Source: Forficula auricularia
Taxonomy: Eukaryota; Arthropoda; Insecta; Dermaptera; Forficulidae
Direction: 5' to 3'
Assembly (NCBI GenBank): GCA_024734495.1
Contig: JALMQS010000099.1
Location: forward strand, 65,632,291-65,696,290
DNA length: 64,000 nt
Shown here: in pieces, positions 10,813 to 21,623 of the stretch
Position numbering within the stretch: the first letter of the stretch is position 1
How the letters are laid out: each line of letters begins with the position of its first letter
Position numbers and translations under genes: made by a program
The notes under the pieces: model-generated
What the model was told of the DNA's origin: nothing
Database searches by the model: none
Seen by the model: the letters and a program-made list of their open reading frames with translations, nothing else

Positions 10813-11930
10813 TCGTTACAAGAATATTGGATCATAGACCTAGAAAAAGCATTCGATAACGTCAATTGGGAAATTATGTTTAAAATATTAAAACAGGCGG
10901 GAATAAAATTCAGAGAGAGAAGACTAATCTACAATCTATATCAAAACCAGACGGCAATTATAAATATTGGTGATGAACAAAGAGAAGCCAAAATAAAAAA
11001 GGTGTAAGACAAGGATGTGTGCTGTCACCCATGATTTTCAACTTATACATAGAAGAAGCGATTAAAGAATTCAAAGACAAAATTGATACAGGTATAGAAA
11101 TCCAAGGTCAAAAGATCGCTATGTTAAGATTTGCCGATGACATTGCCCTTCTAGGAAGCAATAAAAAAGAATTAGAGGACGCCTTGAATGGAATTAACCA
11201 AATCCTAATAGAAGAAATCAAAATGAAAATAAACAAGAATAAAACCAAGGTCCTAGTATGTACAAAAAAAGAACAAACGAGACAGGAATGCATCAAAATT
11301 AACCAAGAAAACCTAGAAGGAGTTAAGGAATTCCGCTACCTAGGAAGTAAAATAACATGGGATGGGAGGAGCAAAAACGAAATTAAATCAAGAATTGCCC
11401 AAGCAAAAATGGGGTTTAATTCAAAACAAAAACTACTATGCTCCTCCTCAATCAGCTTAGCAAAGAGGAAGTTGCTATTGAAGCCATATGTATGGAGCAG
11501 AGCCATGTACGGGTGTGAAACCTGGACAATTGGAAAAGCGGAGAGAAAGAGATTGGAGGCTTTCGAAATGTGGTGCTACAGAAGAATGATGAATATCAAA
11601 TGGATGGATAAAATTACAAATGAAGAAGTTCTTGGAAGAATCGGAGAAAGAAGAACCTTGTGGAAGAGTCTGAAGAAGAGAAGAGGTCAGATGATGGGGC
11701 ACACACTGAGACATGGGGGACTGCTTAGGGATATCTTGGAGGGGGAGGTGGGAAAGAAAAGGGGAAGGGGAAGACCCAGATTAGAATATTTCAACCAAAT
11801 AATTGGGGATATGGGATGCCAGACATTTAGAGAGGTTAAACAGCTGGCGGGGGACAGAGTCGAGTGGAGACGGATTGTTGCATCAAACCAGTCTTAGGAC
11901 TGTATACTCAATGATGATGAAGAATATTAA
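10813..11930 (+). pseudogene. Non-LTR (probably RTE-like) reverse transcriptase, 5'-truncated, one frameshift
   Basis: The first open part (to 11007) carries RT motif A (IDLEKAFDNVNWE). The second (about 11002-11897) carries GVRQGCVLSPMIFNLY, then the catalytic RFADDIALLGSNKKE, and the C-terminal region through GKKRGRGRPRLEYF to EWRRIVASNQS. The two parts are split by one missing A in the A-run near 10992-10998; restoring it would give KKGVRQG. The endonuclease and N-terminal RT are absent. The 3' end is short GATGAT repeats. The C-terminus and tail fit the RTE clade, but I cannot prove clade. The intact 292-codon frame suggests recent insertion. Confidence 0.92.
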
Positions 11931-12294
11931 TTCAAATTTTGGGGGCATTTGTCCAATAAGATTATTCTATGTCAATGACAAATATTGGAAGTAACGACAT
12001 ATCCAAAAAGAAAAAAAAAGATTAAAAATTTTGCTAGAAGAATTATTCTCTTTCAATTTATGGTAGAAAACATGTTTATTATTTTAATGAAAACAGATTA
12101 CCCTATTAAGACAAATTAACCATTTACATGATGAGACTAAGGGTTTTTGAGAAACGAATTTGAAGGCAAATTTTCAAATGAAGAAATTTTTGAAATAAAA
12201 AAAATATATATATGATGTAAATAGATGATTAATAGATTGATTTATAGAATATCAAATAAAATATAATAGGGTGGATATGAAGGGTTGTTTGTCT

Positions 12295-12450
12295 TTACCA
12301 GGCAGAACGTACTCAGCGACGTCGCCTCGGATGATTCTCAACACCAAATGAAGCGAGGAATAAGAATTGAATCGAAGGAGTTCCGTTATTTGATAACATA
12401 TCAGAGCGGACAAACATTTCCCGAAATATTTCAATATAGAATCCATTAAT
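12295..12450 (+). other. Ambiguous splice-flanked open segment (host exon candidate)
   Basis: On plus, TTTGTCTTTACCAG precedes an open frame (QNVLSDVASDDSQHQ...FQYRIH, then TAA). On minus, the same DNA has a pyrimidine-rich acceptor and the donor CCTG|GTAAAG around a 38-nt segment that can read IIRGDVAEYVLP. The GC content is above its surroundings. I cannot choose a strand, and neither phase joins simply to the exons at 7467 or 41087. Confidence 0.3.
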
Positions 12451-12735
12451 AAATTCTTCTCAAGTGCAATTTATTGTTATTTTATTAATGAAATAGTCTA
12501 ATTAATTTAATATATAGGGGATGTTTTATGTTTTCAAAAGATAAACGTCTCTGATAATTATTATACAAGATTGATTTAGAGTAATTTCAAAGTACTTTTT
12601 AATTTTACTAAAATCTATATAAAAATAAATGTTTCAATCGTAATTGAAAACTTTTTCAAGACTATAGGTACTACGCTCTCTGTAAATTTTGAAGATAGTC
12701 AAGGGTGCTGGTTGAGTAAGCAGCTAGTTTAAATT

Positions 12736-12990
12736 TAAAGTACTCTGGAGCCACCGAGCGATGCACGGTAATTTTTTACTACAGTTAAAACCTATATATT
12801 AATATTATTTTTAATTTAAAATTCTGATAAAATACAAATATATATAGTACACTATATATAGTATATATGGATCCCTGATACCCCCCGAACCTCCTCCCTC
12901 TAAAATCTCGCACTTTGCCCCCTTCGGACCCCCACAGCACCCCATCACCTGCACCCCCAGCCCCACCCCCGGACCCAATTTTTGCATAGG
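12736..12990 (-). mobile_element. Helitron-like 3' fragment, second copy
   Basis: Same layout as 1822-2060: CTGGAGCCACCGAGC and GATGCACGGTAA at the plus left end (a hairpin), TACAAATATATATAGTACAC, a C-rich block and finally GACCCAATTTTTGCAT. Diverged from the first copy. Function none. Confidence 0.5.
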
Positions 12991-13257
12991 TACAGTGGTT
13001 TTTATCAGAATTTTAAATTAAAAATAATATTAATATATAACTTTTAACTGAAGCAAAAAGTTGCTGAGCTGTTGTATTTATAGCTAGTTATAATAATAAA
13101 AAAATAATCGTATAGGATCTGAAATAAAAACATAAAATTAAATAAGATTTGTTTCCAAGTTATATATATAAAAAAAGCCATTTCAACCACTTTATTTGTA
13201 AACACACCTGTTTTGTTATGAATCCACCTGTTAATTTAAAAAAATCCTATTTTTAAT

Positions 13258-13575
13258 ATAATATATTAATATTTGCTATAAAGTATTCGTGGGTTTTAAA
13301 ATTAAAAAACCAATTAAAAATAAAAGATAATTGAAAAAAATGTAAACAAACTATTTTATTGAGATTTTCATCTATCAATAATTACTTTAATTAAGAAAAG
13401 ATCAATTAAGATGAAATTTGTCGAGGTCCAGACCTAGCCAGATCGTTTTCTCATCCTCAAAACTTGTTAATAGAGTTGGTTTCATCAAAATCGGTAGAGC
13501 CGTTTTCAAAATAGAACTAAGATACAAATATATAAATAAATATATATACAATTTTTGCTCGTTTAATAAGAGTAG
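13258..13575 (+). repeat. Dispersed ~320-bp repeat, copy 2
   Basis: Direct near-identical partner of 3220-3535, ending at TTAATAAGAGTAGATAT. It abuts family E (13575-13810). Confidence 0.6.
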
Positions 13576-13810
13576 ATATATCGTATCCAAAATAATTGTT
13601 TTATATAAATATTGACAAATTCCCGGTGAGTAGAAAAAATAAAATTATATTGATTGATGTATTTGGATGAGGCCGATTTAATATTGTTAACATTGTTTGT
13701 CATTGTTTAGCTCTGAAGATGCTTACAACCAATAGCCGAAACGTTAGCGGGACTTAAAATAAATAAAAAATAAATAAATTAAAGCTGCACGTCTCTTATT
13801 TTAAACCCTT
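13575..13810 (+). mobile_element. Family E element with hammerhead, copy 1
   Basis: Shares its whole length with 15283-15508: GTATCCAAAA, TTTTATATAAATATTGA, AAATTCCCGGTGAGTAG, GATTTAATATTGTTAAC, the hammerhead, then GCTGCACGTCTCTTATTTTA and TTCATAA. The hammerhead (13709-13750) has CTGAAGA and CCGAAACGTT and a perfect 3-bp stem I (GCT/AGC), but stem II has lost a G. Confidence 0.7.
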
Positions 13811-14284
13811 CATAAGCTAACAAGTTCTAACTATTTTCTTTTGGAGACGGACTGGTAGCATTCAATGGAGAATTGATCGAAACAAAATCTACAAATTTCG
13901 AATAAAAAATAATTTACGGAGTATGGTGTAGTATTGTGATCGTGCATGAATAAAGTGTTTTTCTTTTGCTTAAAATTAAGCGAATTCACTGGGTTTCGTT
14001 CTACAATAAAGCCTTGTATAGTGAACATCGAAAAATTGATATTTTAAAAGACATTAATTATTTTGTCAAAATGTCGAATAGTGAGTTTTTGCATTAATGT
14101 ATTACCAAATTTTATGTATTCTACAGCTCAAAAACCTATGAATCATTTATTTTATATTTAATTGTAACTTAAAACTCTCTCGCACTTTGCATTTCATCTT
14201 AAACACAAAAAGACAATAATAGTCTTAAAAGAATTACATCTTTTGGACTTTTGGCGAACAGCCTGTTTATAGTTTTGTCTATAT

Positions 14285-15235
14285 CAGCGGTGGCCACAAT
14301 GTGGCTCGCGAGCCGCATGCGGCTCTACAGTCAATCTCGTGCGGCTCTTGAACCCTCTTGAATAATACTGATTTTAAAAAGTACGAGTGGGGCATAAAGA
14401 TCTACCACATTTTGAAGAGGTATAAAAAAATGAAAAAATTTAACTAAAAAGAAACTGAATATATTTTTGAAAAGAACATAAAATAAATTTTTTTAAAATG
14501 TATTTTAAACATTATCAGACAAAGGGGGGGGGGGGTCAAAAATTAAAATTCTAGCCCTTTCGACCAAACTCAACCAAATTTTGTATACATATTCTGTGGG
14601 CCCCAAAAAGGCTAGAAATGCAAAAACTAATCACCCAAAATGGGGGGAGGGTCAAAAATGAAAATTCTAGCCCTTTCGACCAAAATCAACCAAATTTTGT
14701 ATACATATTCTGTGGACCCTCAGAAGGCTAGAAATGCAAAAACTAACCACCCAAAATGGAGGGAGGGTCAAAAATGAAAATTCTAGCCTTTTCGACCAAA
14801 CTATGTATACAAAATTTGGTTAGTTTTTTGCATTTCTAGCCTTCTGGGGATCCACAGAATATGTATACAAAATTTGGTTGAGTTTGGTCAAAAGGGCTAG
14901 AATTTTTTTTTGACCCCCCCCCTCTTTTGTCTGATAATGTTTAAAATACATTTAAAAAAAATTTCATTTATTTTATTTTCAAAAATATATTTAGTTTTTT
15001 TCTAGTTAATTTTTTTCATTTTTTTATATCTCTTCAAAATGTGGTAGATCTTTAAAATAATTTGTTTATAAGTAAGTAGAGCAAAAAATATATGTTACTT
15101 CATTTATATCTTATAAAATAAAAAAAGGTGTCTTTTTTTTAATAAACCATTAATTAATCTTCAAACAAGGTGTCTCGGTTTGAAACAGTTTTATAAATTT
15201 TCGGCTCCCAAAGTTAAGGTTAGTGGCCACCCCTG
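14285..15235. mobile_element. Non-autonomous hAT-like transposon with 8-bp target duplication
   Basis: The termini are CAGCGGTGGCCAC and the complement of CAGGGGTGGCCAC. The perfect 8-bp direct repeat GTCTATAT lies at 14277-14284 and 15236-15243, the duplication length expected of hAT. The 951-bp interior is non-coding. It contains an inverted pair (about 14398-14530 and 14916-15052) enclosing a minisatellite. The left end also holds GGCTCGCGAGCC and GCATGC palindromes. Confidence 0.9.
14530..14905 (+). repeat. Minisatellite array, ~118-bp units, inside the hAT element
   Basis: About two and a half direct units carry G-run + GTCAAAAATGAAAATTCTAGC, CCAAATTTTGTATACATATT, CTGTGG and GGCTAGAAATGCAAAAACTA; a further partial unit is inverted. 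The same unit forms an array at 27240-27640 and occurs singly in the Helitron-like element at 46134-46722 and near 2020-2060. Confidence 0.85.
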
Positions 15236-15282
15236 GTCTATATCATATGTATATTTCTTGTATATAGTTTTTACTGATGACT

Positions 15283-15508
15283 GGTGTATCCAAAAAAATG
15301 GTTTTATATAAATATTGATAAATTCCCGGTGAGTAGAAAAACAAAATTATAATTGATTGATATACTCGGATGAGACTGATTTAATATTGTTAACTTTGTT
15401 TGTCATTGTTTAGCTCTGAAGATGGCTTCAACCAATAGCCGAAACGTTAGTGGGAGTTCATAAATAAAGGCTGCACGTCTCTTATTTTAACCCATTCATA
15501 AATTAATA
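15283..15508 (+). mobile_element. Family E element with hammerhead, copy 2
   Basis: Direct copy of 13575-13810 at the other side of the hAT element. Better preserved around the ribozyme. Non-coding. Confidence 0.7.
15413..15451 (+). ncRNA. Hammerhead ribozyme candidate, dimer type
   Basis: GCT-CTGAAGA-T, stem II GGCT...AGCC, GAAACGTT, AGT. The core is complete. Stem III ACGU is self-complementary and loopless. Stem I is GCU with AGU (AGC in the sister copy). One extra U follows the core A. Confidence 0.65.
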
Positions 15509-16004
15509 CAACTACAGCTATAAAGAATTAATTCCTAAAATAAATAACTTGTTAGATAAAAAAAAATATGGTCCCCTAACAATGGACGACTTTCCATTAC
15601 AACCAAAATACTTTTCTAATGAAAATTCGTTTTTTCTAGGGTACCAACTTTTTCATTTTTATTGTCATATTATTTTAATGAAAAAAGATAATCCAATTAA
15701 TTTATTATTTAATTTAATTATTAAGCTATTAATTATAATTTGTTAGAAAATTATTGAGTAGATTCCGCGACTCAGTTTTATAATAAGCTAGTAATATTTT
15801 AATTTTCAAGGTCTTTAATTTTTAAATTCTTTTTCGTGTGTGGTAAGCACGTTTTTTTTTCCAAGTTTAAGTTTTCTTTTGTAAGCCTTGCTTGCATTCC
15901 TTCAATCGAATCATTTTTTACTTCTTTTTTTTTTCGTTGATGTGATTCGGATTGTAACTGCAAACAAAGCAAGTTTTCGAAACGACAGCGATGTTTTCGT
16001 TCTG

Positions 16005-16078
16005 TCACGTTCTTGAAAGCGAAAGGAAAGCTTCCTAAAAGGGAACAAGTCACGTAGCAAAAGGTGAGTTCGAAGTCT
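16005..16078 (+). other. Possible 5' untranslated exon ending at a strong donor
   Basis: GTAGCAAAAG|GTGAGT near 16066 is a good plus-strand donor, preceded by a GC-richer stretch with only a short open frame. It could be a non-coding first exon; no promoter evidence was found. Confidence 0.2.
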
Positions 16079-16431
16079 CGGGAAATTGTCTATTCTTACC
16101 TCATATCTTTTTTTAAACGCTTGAAAGATAGATTTATTTATAGAGATTCATTGAAATAATATTTATCAATACTTTATCTGAGAAAAAATTTAAAATTGGG
16201 CTTTCTTAAGATGTTTTTATGAAAAATCACAATTTTAAAAACACGGGTCTTGCGATGAAAAAGTTGTTTGAACAATTTTATTAGATTCTTAAGATTTTCT
16301 GCTGCTGAATCAGAAATAAATTTATTTTTTCTGCATCAAATTTCATCTATTTAGACCCTCGGCTTTGAGCTGGTGCACCTGTTGCCCCTGCCTAGTTAAG
16401 TCACTAGGAGAAACAAAGAGGTTGACCTCTA

Positions 16432-16800
16432 CTCTGATGCAAACAAACATACACACATACATATCGAGATGATATATCTGTATATATATTATTTATTTGT
16501 TTGAGACTATGTTTCGAGAGACTTGATCTTCACATACAGCCCTTTTTAATCTATAAATGTTGTTTTTCATGGAGTCAATATCGTATGGATATTGGAAATG
16601 TGATGTTCTTTACTGGTTGGCAGCAAGAAGACTCAAGTCTTTCGAAACTATAGTCTCAAACAACTAAACAATATATATATATACGCAGATATATCATCTC
16701 GATATATATGTGTGTATGTTTATTTTCATCAAGCAGAGGACAACCTCTTTGTTTCTCTTTGTGAATCAACAACTCTGCTACTCTCGGCAAAACAAAAAAA
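16432..16800. mobile_element. Family B/C foldback with decayed hammerheads
   Basis: The arms (about 16440-16540 and 16632-16735) are inverted: ATATCGAGATGATATATCTG pairs with its complement near 16690-16710. Each arm keeps TTTGAGACTATGTTTCGA or its complement, the end of a hammerhead with a damaged CTGATGA. The right side continues into CATCAAGCAGAGGACAACC and CTGCTACTCTCGGCAAAACA, the family C tail also at 17400-17482, 61858-61948 and 63364-63450. Confidence 0.65.
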
Positions 16801-17189
16801 AAACTTTGCAATTAAGTTAAGTCACTATAACTTAGTAACACTAAGATATAGCGTAATTACCAAGCTGTAACTCCAAAACTATAATAGCTAAAAATCTGTA
16901 ATAATTCTGGTGGATAGCTAGTATTTTAAGGATAAAGTCTATAGAGTTTCAAATTTTTTGAACCATTACTTTGGCCGGAATAAAAAAATTGATTTTTCAA
17001 TGGCGAGAAACCCCATGAGAAACTTACGTTGCTGGGGCACGGTTATAATTGAGATAGAGATTTTTAACTTGGAAATATTTTTTTATTTATTTATTTTGAA
17101 CCATATGAGCGGCGTAAAAATTCAAAAATACCAAAAATAAGGACCACTCTAATGTATATTGTACCTATATATATTTAATTATTAGAGTC

Positions 17190-17337
17190 CGAGGGGTGAA
17201 CCGCGATCTAATATCCTGTACACCTACTTTCACTTCCACTTTCATATCTAAGTAGAAGACAATAGATTAAGGAGAAAATAGTTCCACATAATTCCAAAGA
17301 GGGTGTAAACCTAATTCCAATCACGGTTCACCCCTCG
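17190..17337. mobile_element. MITE family M1, copy 2
   Basis: The ends are CGAGGGGTGAACCGCGATC and the complement of CGAGGGGTGAACCGTGATT, with subterminal TACACCTACTTTCACTTCC. 148 bp. TTAGA occurs near both ends but not exactly adjacent, so the target duplication is unresolved. Confidence 0.75.
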
Positions 17338-17399
17338 TTAGATACTAATTATATTTTCGAAGGTATATGCTCGGAATTTATATTCGTTATATATATTTG

Positions 17400-17482
17400 T
17401 ATGTTTATTTGCATTAAGCAGAGGACAACCACAGTGATTTACCATTATTAATCAACAACTCTGCTACTCTTGGCAAAACAAA
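17400..17482 (+). repeat. Family C fragment
   Basis: GTATGTTTATTTGCATTAAG-CAGAGGACAACC ... CAACAACTCTGCTACTCTTGG-CAAAACAAA matches 16722-16795 and 61858-61948. Confidence 0.6.
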
Positions 17483-18277
17483 ATATTTTAAATTATATTC
17501 TATATTAATTTTTTGGATTTGAATTTACATATAGTGATGGTTTGAGGAAAGTCCCGTCCCTATGATAGGTATATCCTAGATTCATAGCTACCAAAAATAT
17601 GATATCACTATCATATGATAACCATTTCAGAATTCGAGGTCAAATCGTGGATAAATAATATCATCTAAAAGAATTAGGTTTATTGGTTAGTGATGAAATG
17701 TGTCGTCTTTTCAACTCACTGAGCGAAGATTTGATCAAAGACGAATGAATATATGTATATTGTGTATATCCATCAGTTTTATATTTTTTCATTCATTTAT
17801 ATCTTAATAAATATTCATTTTTTTAATTGTTATTCTGACATTGTAAATATATAAAAGTAAATATTGCATCAAATACCTATCTGTCTGAAGGCCACTTTTG
17901 TTTGTTTTGTCTTCCAAAAGAAATAAATAAATTAGAAGAATTTAATTTAGTCTTAATTTAAGAAGCTTTATCAACTGGTTGAACATCACTTATTGTTTAG
18001 TATTATTCAAAAAAGACACTATCCGCAAAATATCTATTCACTACCATAATTATTATAATTTAAGTAATATTAAAAAAAAAATATTTAATCGAATATTTCC
18101 TACATTTGATTCGCGATTGAATCAAATGTAGGAAATTTTTGTCAAATATTGAGTGAAAATAATATCTGAACTTATATATTTCTATCTTGAAATAATGATG
18201 TTAAATAAATTTTGCCTGAAAGATTGGTTCACTCAACATTTTACAATTTGTTTTTTATTATTAGCGAATAATATTCT

Positions 18278-18546
18278 ATTGAAAGTTTTTTTGCCGAGAG
18301 TAGAAGAATTTGTATATATTGAAGGAGACAATAAAAGAGTGTATCTTATGCTGGAATTATAAATTTTATTTATTTATAACGAGACTATAGTTTCGAGGGC
18401 TTTTGCCCTCTTCATCACTCTATTACAATGGATTCACAGGAATTAATTTATGAAGAGGGCAAAGCCCTCGAAACTATAGTCTCGTTATAAATAAATAAAA
18501 TTTATAATTCCAGCAGAAGACACACTCTTTTATTGTCTCCTTCAAT
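18278..18546. mobile_element. Family B foldback element with two hammerhead remnants and 12-bp target duplication
   Basis: It starts TTGAAAG-TTTTTTTGCCGAGAGTAG, then TTGAAGGAGACAATAAAAG, and ends in the complement CTTTTATTGTCTCCTTCA. GAATAATATTCT flanks it at 18266-18277 and 18547-18558. Two inverted ribozymes lie inside: minus 18381-18419 (GTGATGA, first core base changed) and plus 18448-18482 (5' core lost, stem II and GAAACTATAGTC kept). This copy best defines the family boundaries. Confidence 0.85.
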
Positions 18547-19089
18547 GAATAATATTCTGTGAGTCTGGATTCCGAAACTCATGATAATTCGGGAAAAGAC
18601 TTTCAAAGAAATTTTTTTCTTGTGTAAAAATTTTTTGATTATAAAAACCTGATTAAATTTTGGACTTAGTAGAATTCTGGCTGTTAAATAAAAATAATAA
18701 AAAATAATCTTTACATGAGAAGCTTTTGAATAGTTGTAGCTAATAATCTGAAATTTGGCATATCAATTATTATTAATACATTGTACCAAGTTTCAGCTTG
18801 TTTATTCAGACTTTTATTTATTTGCCGTCCATTCCTGTGTACCACAAATTGCGATATATTTAATAAAAAAAATTTCGAACAATATATTATATTATATAAT
18901 ATAATATTTTCTAAATAGTAATATGTCATAGATATAGTTACCATATACATAATTTATCATTAGCTTTCGAAAAAGAATATTATTTATTTAACTTTGTGAC
19001 CATGTGAGAATGATTAAGATTTACGCGGTTACGTAATAATTAATTTTAAAAGAATGAAGAATGTTTAAAATAAAATTAAAATTACGTTT

Positions 19090-19283
19090 GGGGGGTCAGA
19101 TAGGCTAGGCTGTAGCGTGACAGCGAGCTAGCCAGCGGACCCGGGGTTCGAATCCGACTTGAGGCATCCAGCTAAAATCTGACCCCCGGGGGTAGAGACA
19201 AATTTAAAAAAAAATATAACTAGTATCGTAATTAGGCTTATGGCCAGAAAGGCCGAAAAGCCAAAAAACAAAAACAAAAAAAA
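19090..19283 (+). mobile_element. tRNA-derived SINE, family S1
   Basis: The head GGGGTCAGATAGGCTAGGCTG contains an A-box-like segment, and GGGGTTCGAATCCGAC is a good B box. The body has AAATCTGACCCCCGG and GGCTTATGGCCAGAAAGGCC-GAAAAGCC, and the tail is CAAAAA-type. TACGTTT lies on both sides (19083-19089, 19285-19291). Same family as 49797-49974 (minus) and 19733-19867. Confidence 0.85.
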
Positions 19284-19501
19284 CTACGTTTTCTGCAAAT
19301 TTTAGCAATTTTTTGACACTGAATGAAATTTCATTGGAACAGGTGTTAAATAGTAGTTAAATAGAGACTGTAACAGACGAAAGAAAAATATAAGAATTCT
19401 AGTAGAGCAGTGATTTTCAACCTTTTTTCCTCGCGGAACACTTTTAGTGATTTAAAAATTTACCGGCACACCAAGGATTTGATTGTACTTTAAATAAGCT
19501 T

Positions 19502-19617
19502 ATTGGATAAAAAATACTTGGTAGGTTCTACATTAATGTGAAACCTACCAGTATTTTTTATCCAATAATTTTAAAAAATGTTTCACCAAGTACCAACACC
19601 AAATTCCTTAAAAACTA
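19502..19617 (+). mobile_element. Family A' hairpin insertion with 12-bp target duplication
   Basis: A 116-bp unit: ATTGGATAAAAAATACTTGG-TAGG, a short spacer and the inverted copy, then the tail TTTCACCAAGTACCAACACC-AAATTCCTTAAAAA. TTAAATAAGCTT flanks it at 19490-19501 and 19618-19629. The spacer holds 15 bases not in the copy at 281-379. Confidence 0.85.
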
Positions 19618-19732
19618 TTAAATAAGCTTGTTTGTATAGATAGATGTATTATAATGGGTATACATAATTACATAATATACAACGAATAACTAAATATTTT
19701 AAATATTAATTTAGATTTAAGAACAAATTTTT

Positions 19733-19867
19733 GGGGGTCACGTTGGCCTGAGGGGATAGCGTACCAGGCTTCTAATCAAGTGGATCTGGATTCGAGTCCA
19801 ACTCACGGCAAAATATAATAGCATCGTAATTTGGCTGATGGCTAGAAAGGCCGAAAAGTCAAAAAAT
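19733..19867 (+). mobile_element. tRNA-derived SINE, family S1 (diverged)
   Basis: The head GGGGTCACGTTGGCCTGAGG and GATTCGAGTCCAAC supply Pol III-like boxes, and the tail GGCTGATGGCTAGAAAGGCC matches family S1. A perfect 11-bp repeat AACAAATTTTT flanks it (19722-19732, 19868-19878). Inserted in the hAT element. Confidence 0.85.
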
Positions 19868-20868
19868 AACAAATTTTTATTAACATATTTTATTCATTTA
19901 TTCTTATTATATAATATTATTACATATATAGGTATTTTTGTGTAAACTGAGTGATAAAAAGGGTATATAAATATTTGTACTAAAAAACAATTAATTTTTA
20001 ATTTTTAGTGGAACATACTATATATATTTGTCTAGATTAATTTGCTGCAACGCTGACGTAATGCTGCCGAGAGAGAGCGCCATCGGTATATTTGCGGCAA
20101 ATTTGAAATATAATCGTAATTTGGACTCAAATTTCGAAATGAAAGACTCCAATTGATTTTAAATTAAGAAACATTAAATATATTGATAATTATTACCCCC
20201 CCCCCTTCACCACTCAAAAATTAAATATTCAATTCGCTTTTCTTTGCGCACAGAAAAAGAAATCAATCACATCTTATTTGATTTATATATTATTTGTTTA
20301 TTTTTTTAATAATTTGCCACTTTTTTATAATTTTTTAAAAATCTAAATTTTGTTATTCTTATTTTTTGATTTTTACAAAATTAAACGACTTAAGACACGC
20401 ATGCCCATATGAGTTTCTCATTGCAATACTGGAGCAGCCTGTCATACAAACAACACCTGATCTCTTTTAAATATTTGGAGCCTTATATCGATTATCGATC
20501 CCAAATTTTAAAAAATGATATAATATAATTCTCCTCCTCACACGATACCACTTATTTAAATAAATCTATTTCCACACAAAAAATATCACAATGCTGTAGA
20601 TTATAGAAAAAAATACTTCCAGATTCATATCTAGAGCCTCATTTCTGTAGCTGTGTCAGGACGAAAATGAGGCGAAACTTTTAAGAGACTATGTATTTTC
20701 GGGAGTTTACAGGTATACATTTGGAGTGTAGTTTTTTAAGAGGAATACAATTTTTGGACCGAGACGCTGCCCGCCAGGGCACCAGCTCGGAGGGCCGAGC
20801 TTGAGGGCGTGCCGAAGGCACGCACGAAAAGCTCGTGGTTAAATGTTTGGCACAGTGGTTGAGAACCA

Positions 20869-21414
20869 GTAAACTAGTAAAACTTAAAATGTTGTACTCT
20901 AGGAGGGTTTTTCTCGGCAAATTACACTAAAGTGAAATAAATTTATTAATACAAATATCCAATATATTATTTTTCCAATTCAAAATATTTTTTTTTTTTT
21001 TCATTAGAAAGAAGAGCAAAAAACGCTCGCGGCAATTTATACTAATAAAAATTCTCCTTGCTACCTACAGTAAATTTTTTTATCACATATGCATGTCAAT
21101 GTTGACGTAATTTCTATATATACTAGCTATTTATATATTGATATCTTCATTAGAGAAATTAAAACACAAAAAATGCTACTTCTCATATGTTAAAAGCTCG
21201 CAGTATCTTTTTTCGAACAAGGTCTGGTGAAAGGCCAAGAGCGGAGGTCACCCAGTCAAATCATATACTCTATCGAAACCTAATCACCGTCTCGAGCCAT
21301 TTCCACGCCACTATCTACTATGTTATTTTGCATTCCGTCATCAATTGATAACTCTTTAAACCAGCCTAGTTCTTTTTTTAATACTTGATTCAAAACTAGA
21401 CCAAGAATAAATAA
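20869..21414. other. No gene recognised
   Basis: A GC-richer patch at about 21195-21330 (AAGGTCTGGTGAAAGGCC and following) has no clear open frame or repeat partner here. The rest is AT-rich. Confidence 0.4.
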
Positions 21415-21560
21415 ATAAGAGCGACTAGTGCAAGTGGGACTTGCTTGCCTAGGGTTCCATACTTAATCTTTCAAAATACTTGGGATATCAAATTCCTTTT
21501 TATTTGCCGTTAATAAGAAGATAACGTATGTTTTTTTAGAAGTGTTTCCTAATTTTATGT
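21415..21560 (-). repeat. Family F repeat, partial copy
   Basis: AGTGCAAGTGGGACTTGCTTG followed by AGGGTTCCATACTTAATC is the complement of the conserved family F end GTCCGACTCGCACTTGGCC. This end motif is, to my knowledge, widespread in insect genomes. Confidence 0.55.
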
Positions 21561-21623
21561 TCCGTTGTTCGGAAATCCTTTAAGATAAAATAAGCCGCCA
21601 AATGTAAGTAGGTTTCCATAACT

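Larger units (their letters stand above)
19407..20868. mobile_element. Non-autonomous hAT-like element with nested insertions
   Basis: Left end CAGTGATTTTCAACCTTTT and right end, read in complement, TACTGGTTCTCAACCACTG: both are variants of the hAT terminus CAGTGGTTCTCAACC. CTAGTA lies close outside both ends, but the exact 8-bp repeat is blurred. A family A' unit (19502-19617) and a SINE (19733-19867) are inserted in it with their own clean duplications, so the hAT element is older than both. It includes a GC-rich block (20755-20850) with GGCACGC and CGTGCC hairpin, also seen in part at 35955-36000. Confidence 0.7.

Noticed and set aside
14530..14905. CRISPR-like array
   Set aside because: Units are ~118 bp with no distinct short repeat and unique spacers; the genome is eukaryotic.
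15799..16053. 84-codon Lys/Asn-rich minus-strand protein
   Set aside because: Composition is what AT-rich DNA gives by chance; no convincing splice sites and a better plus-strand donor overlaps.
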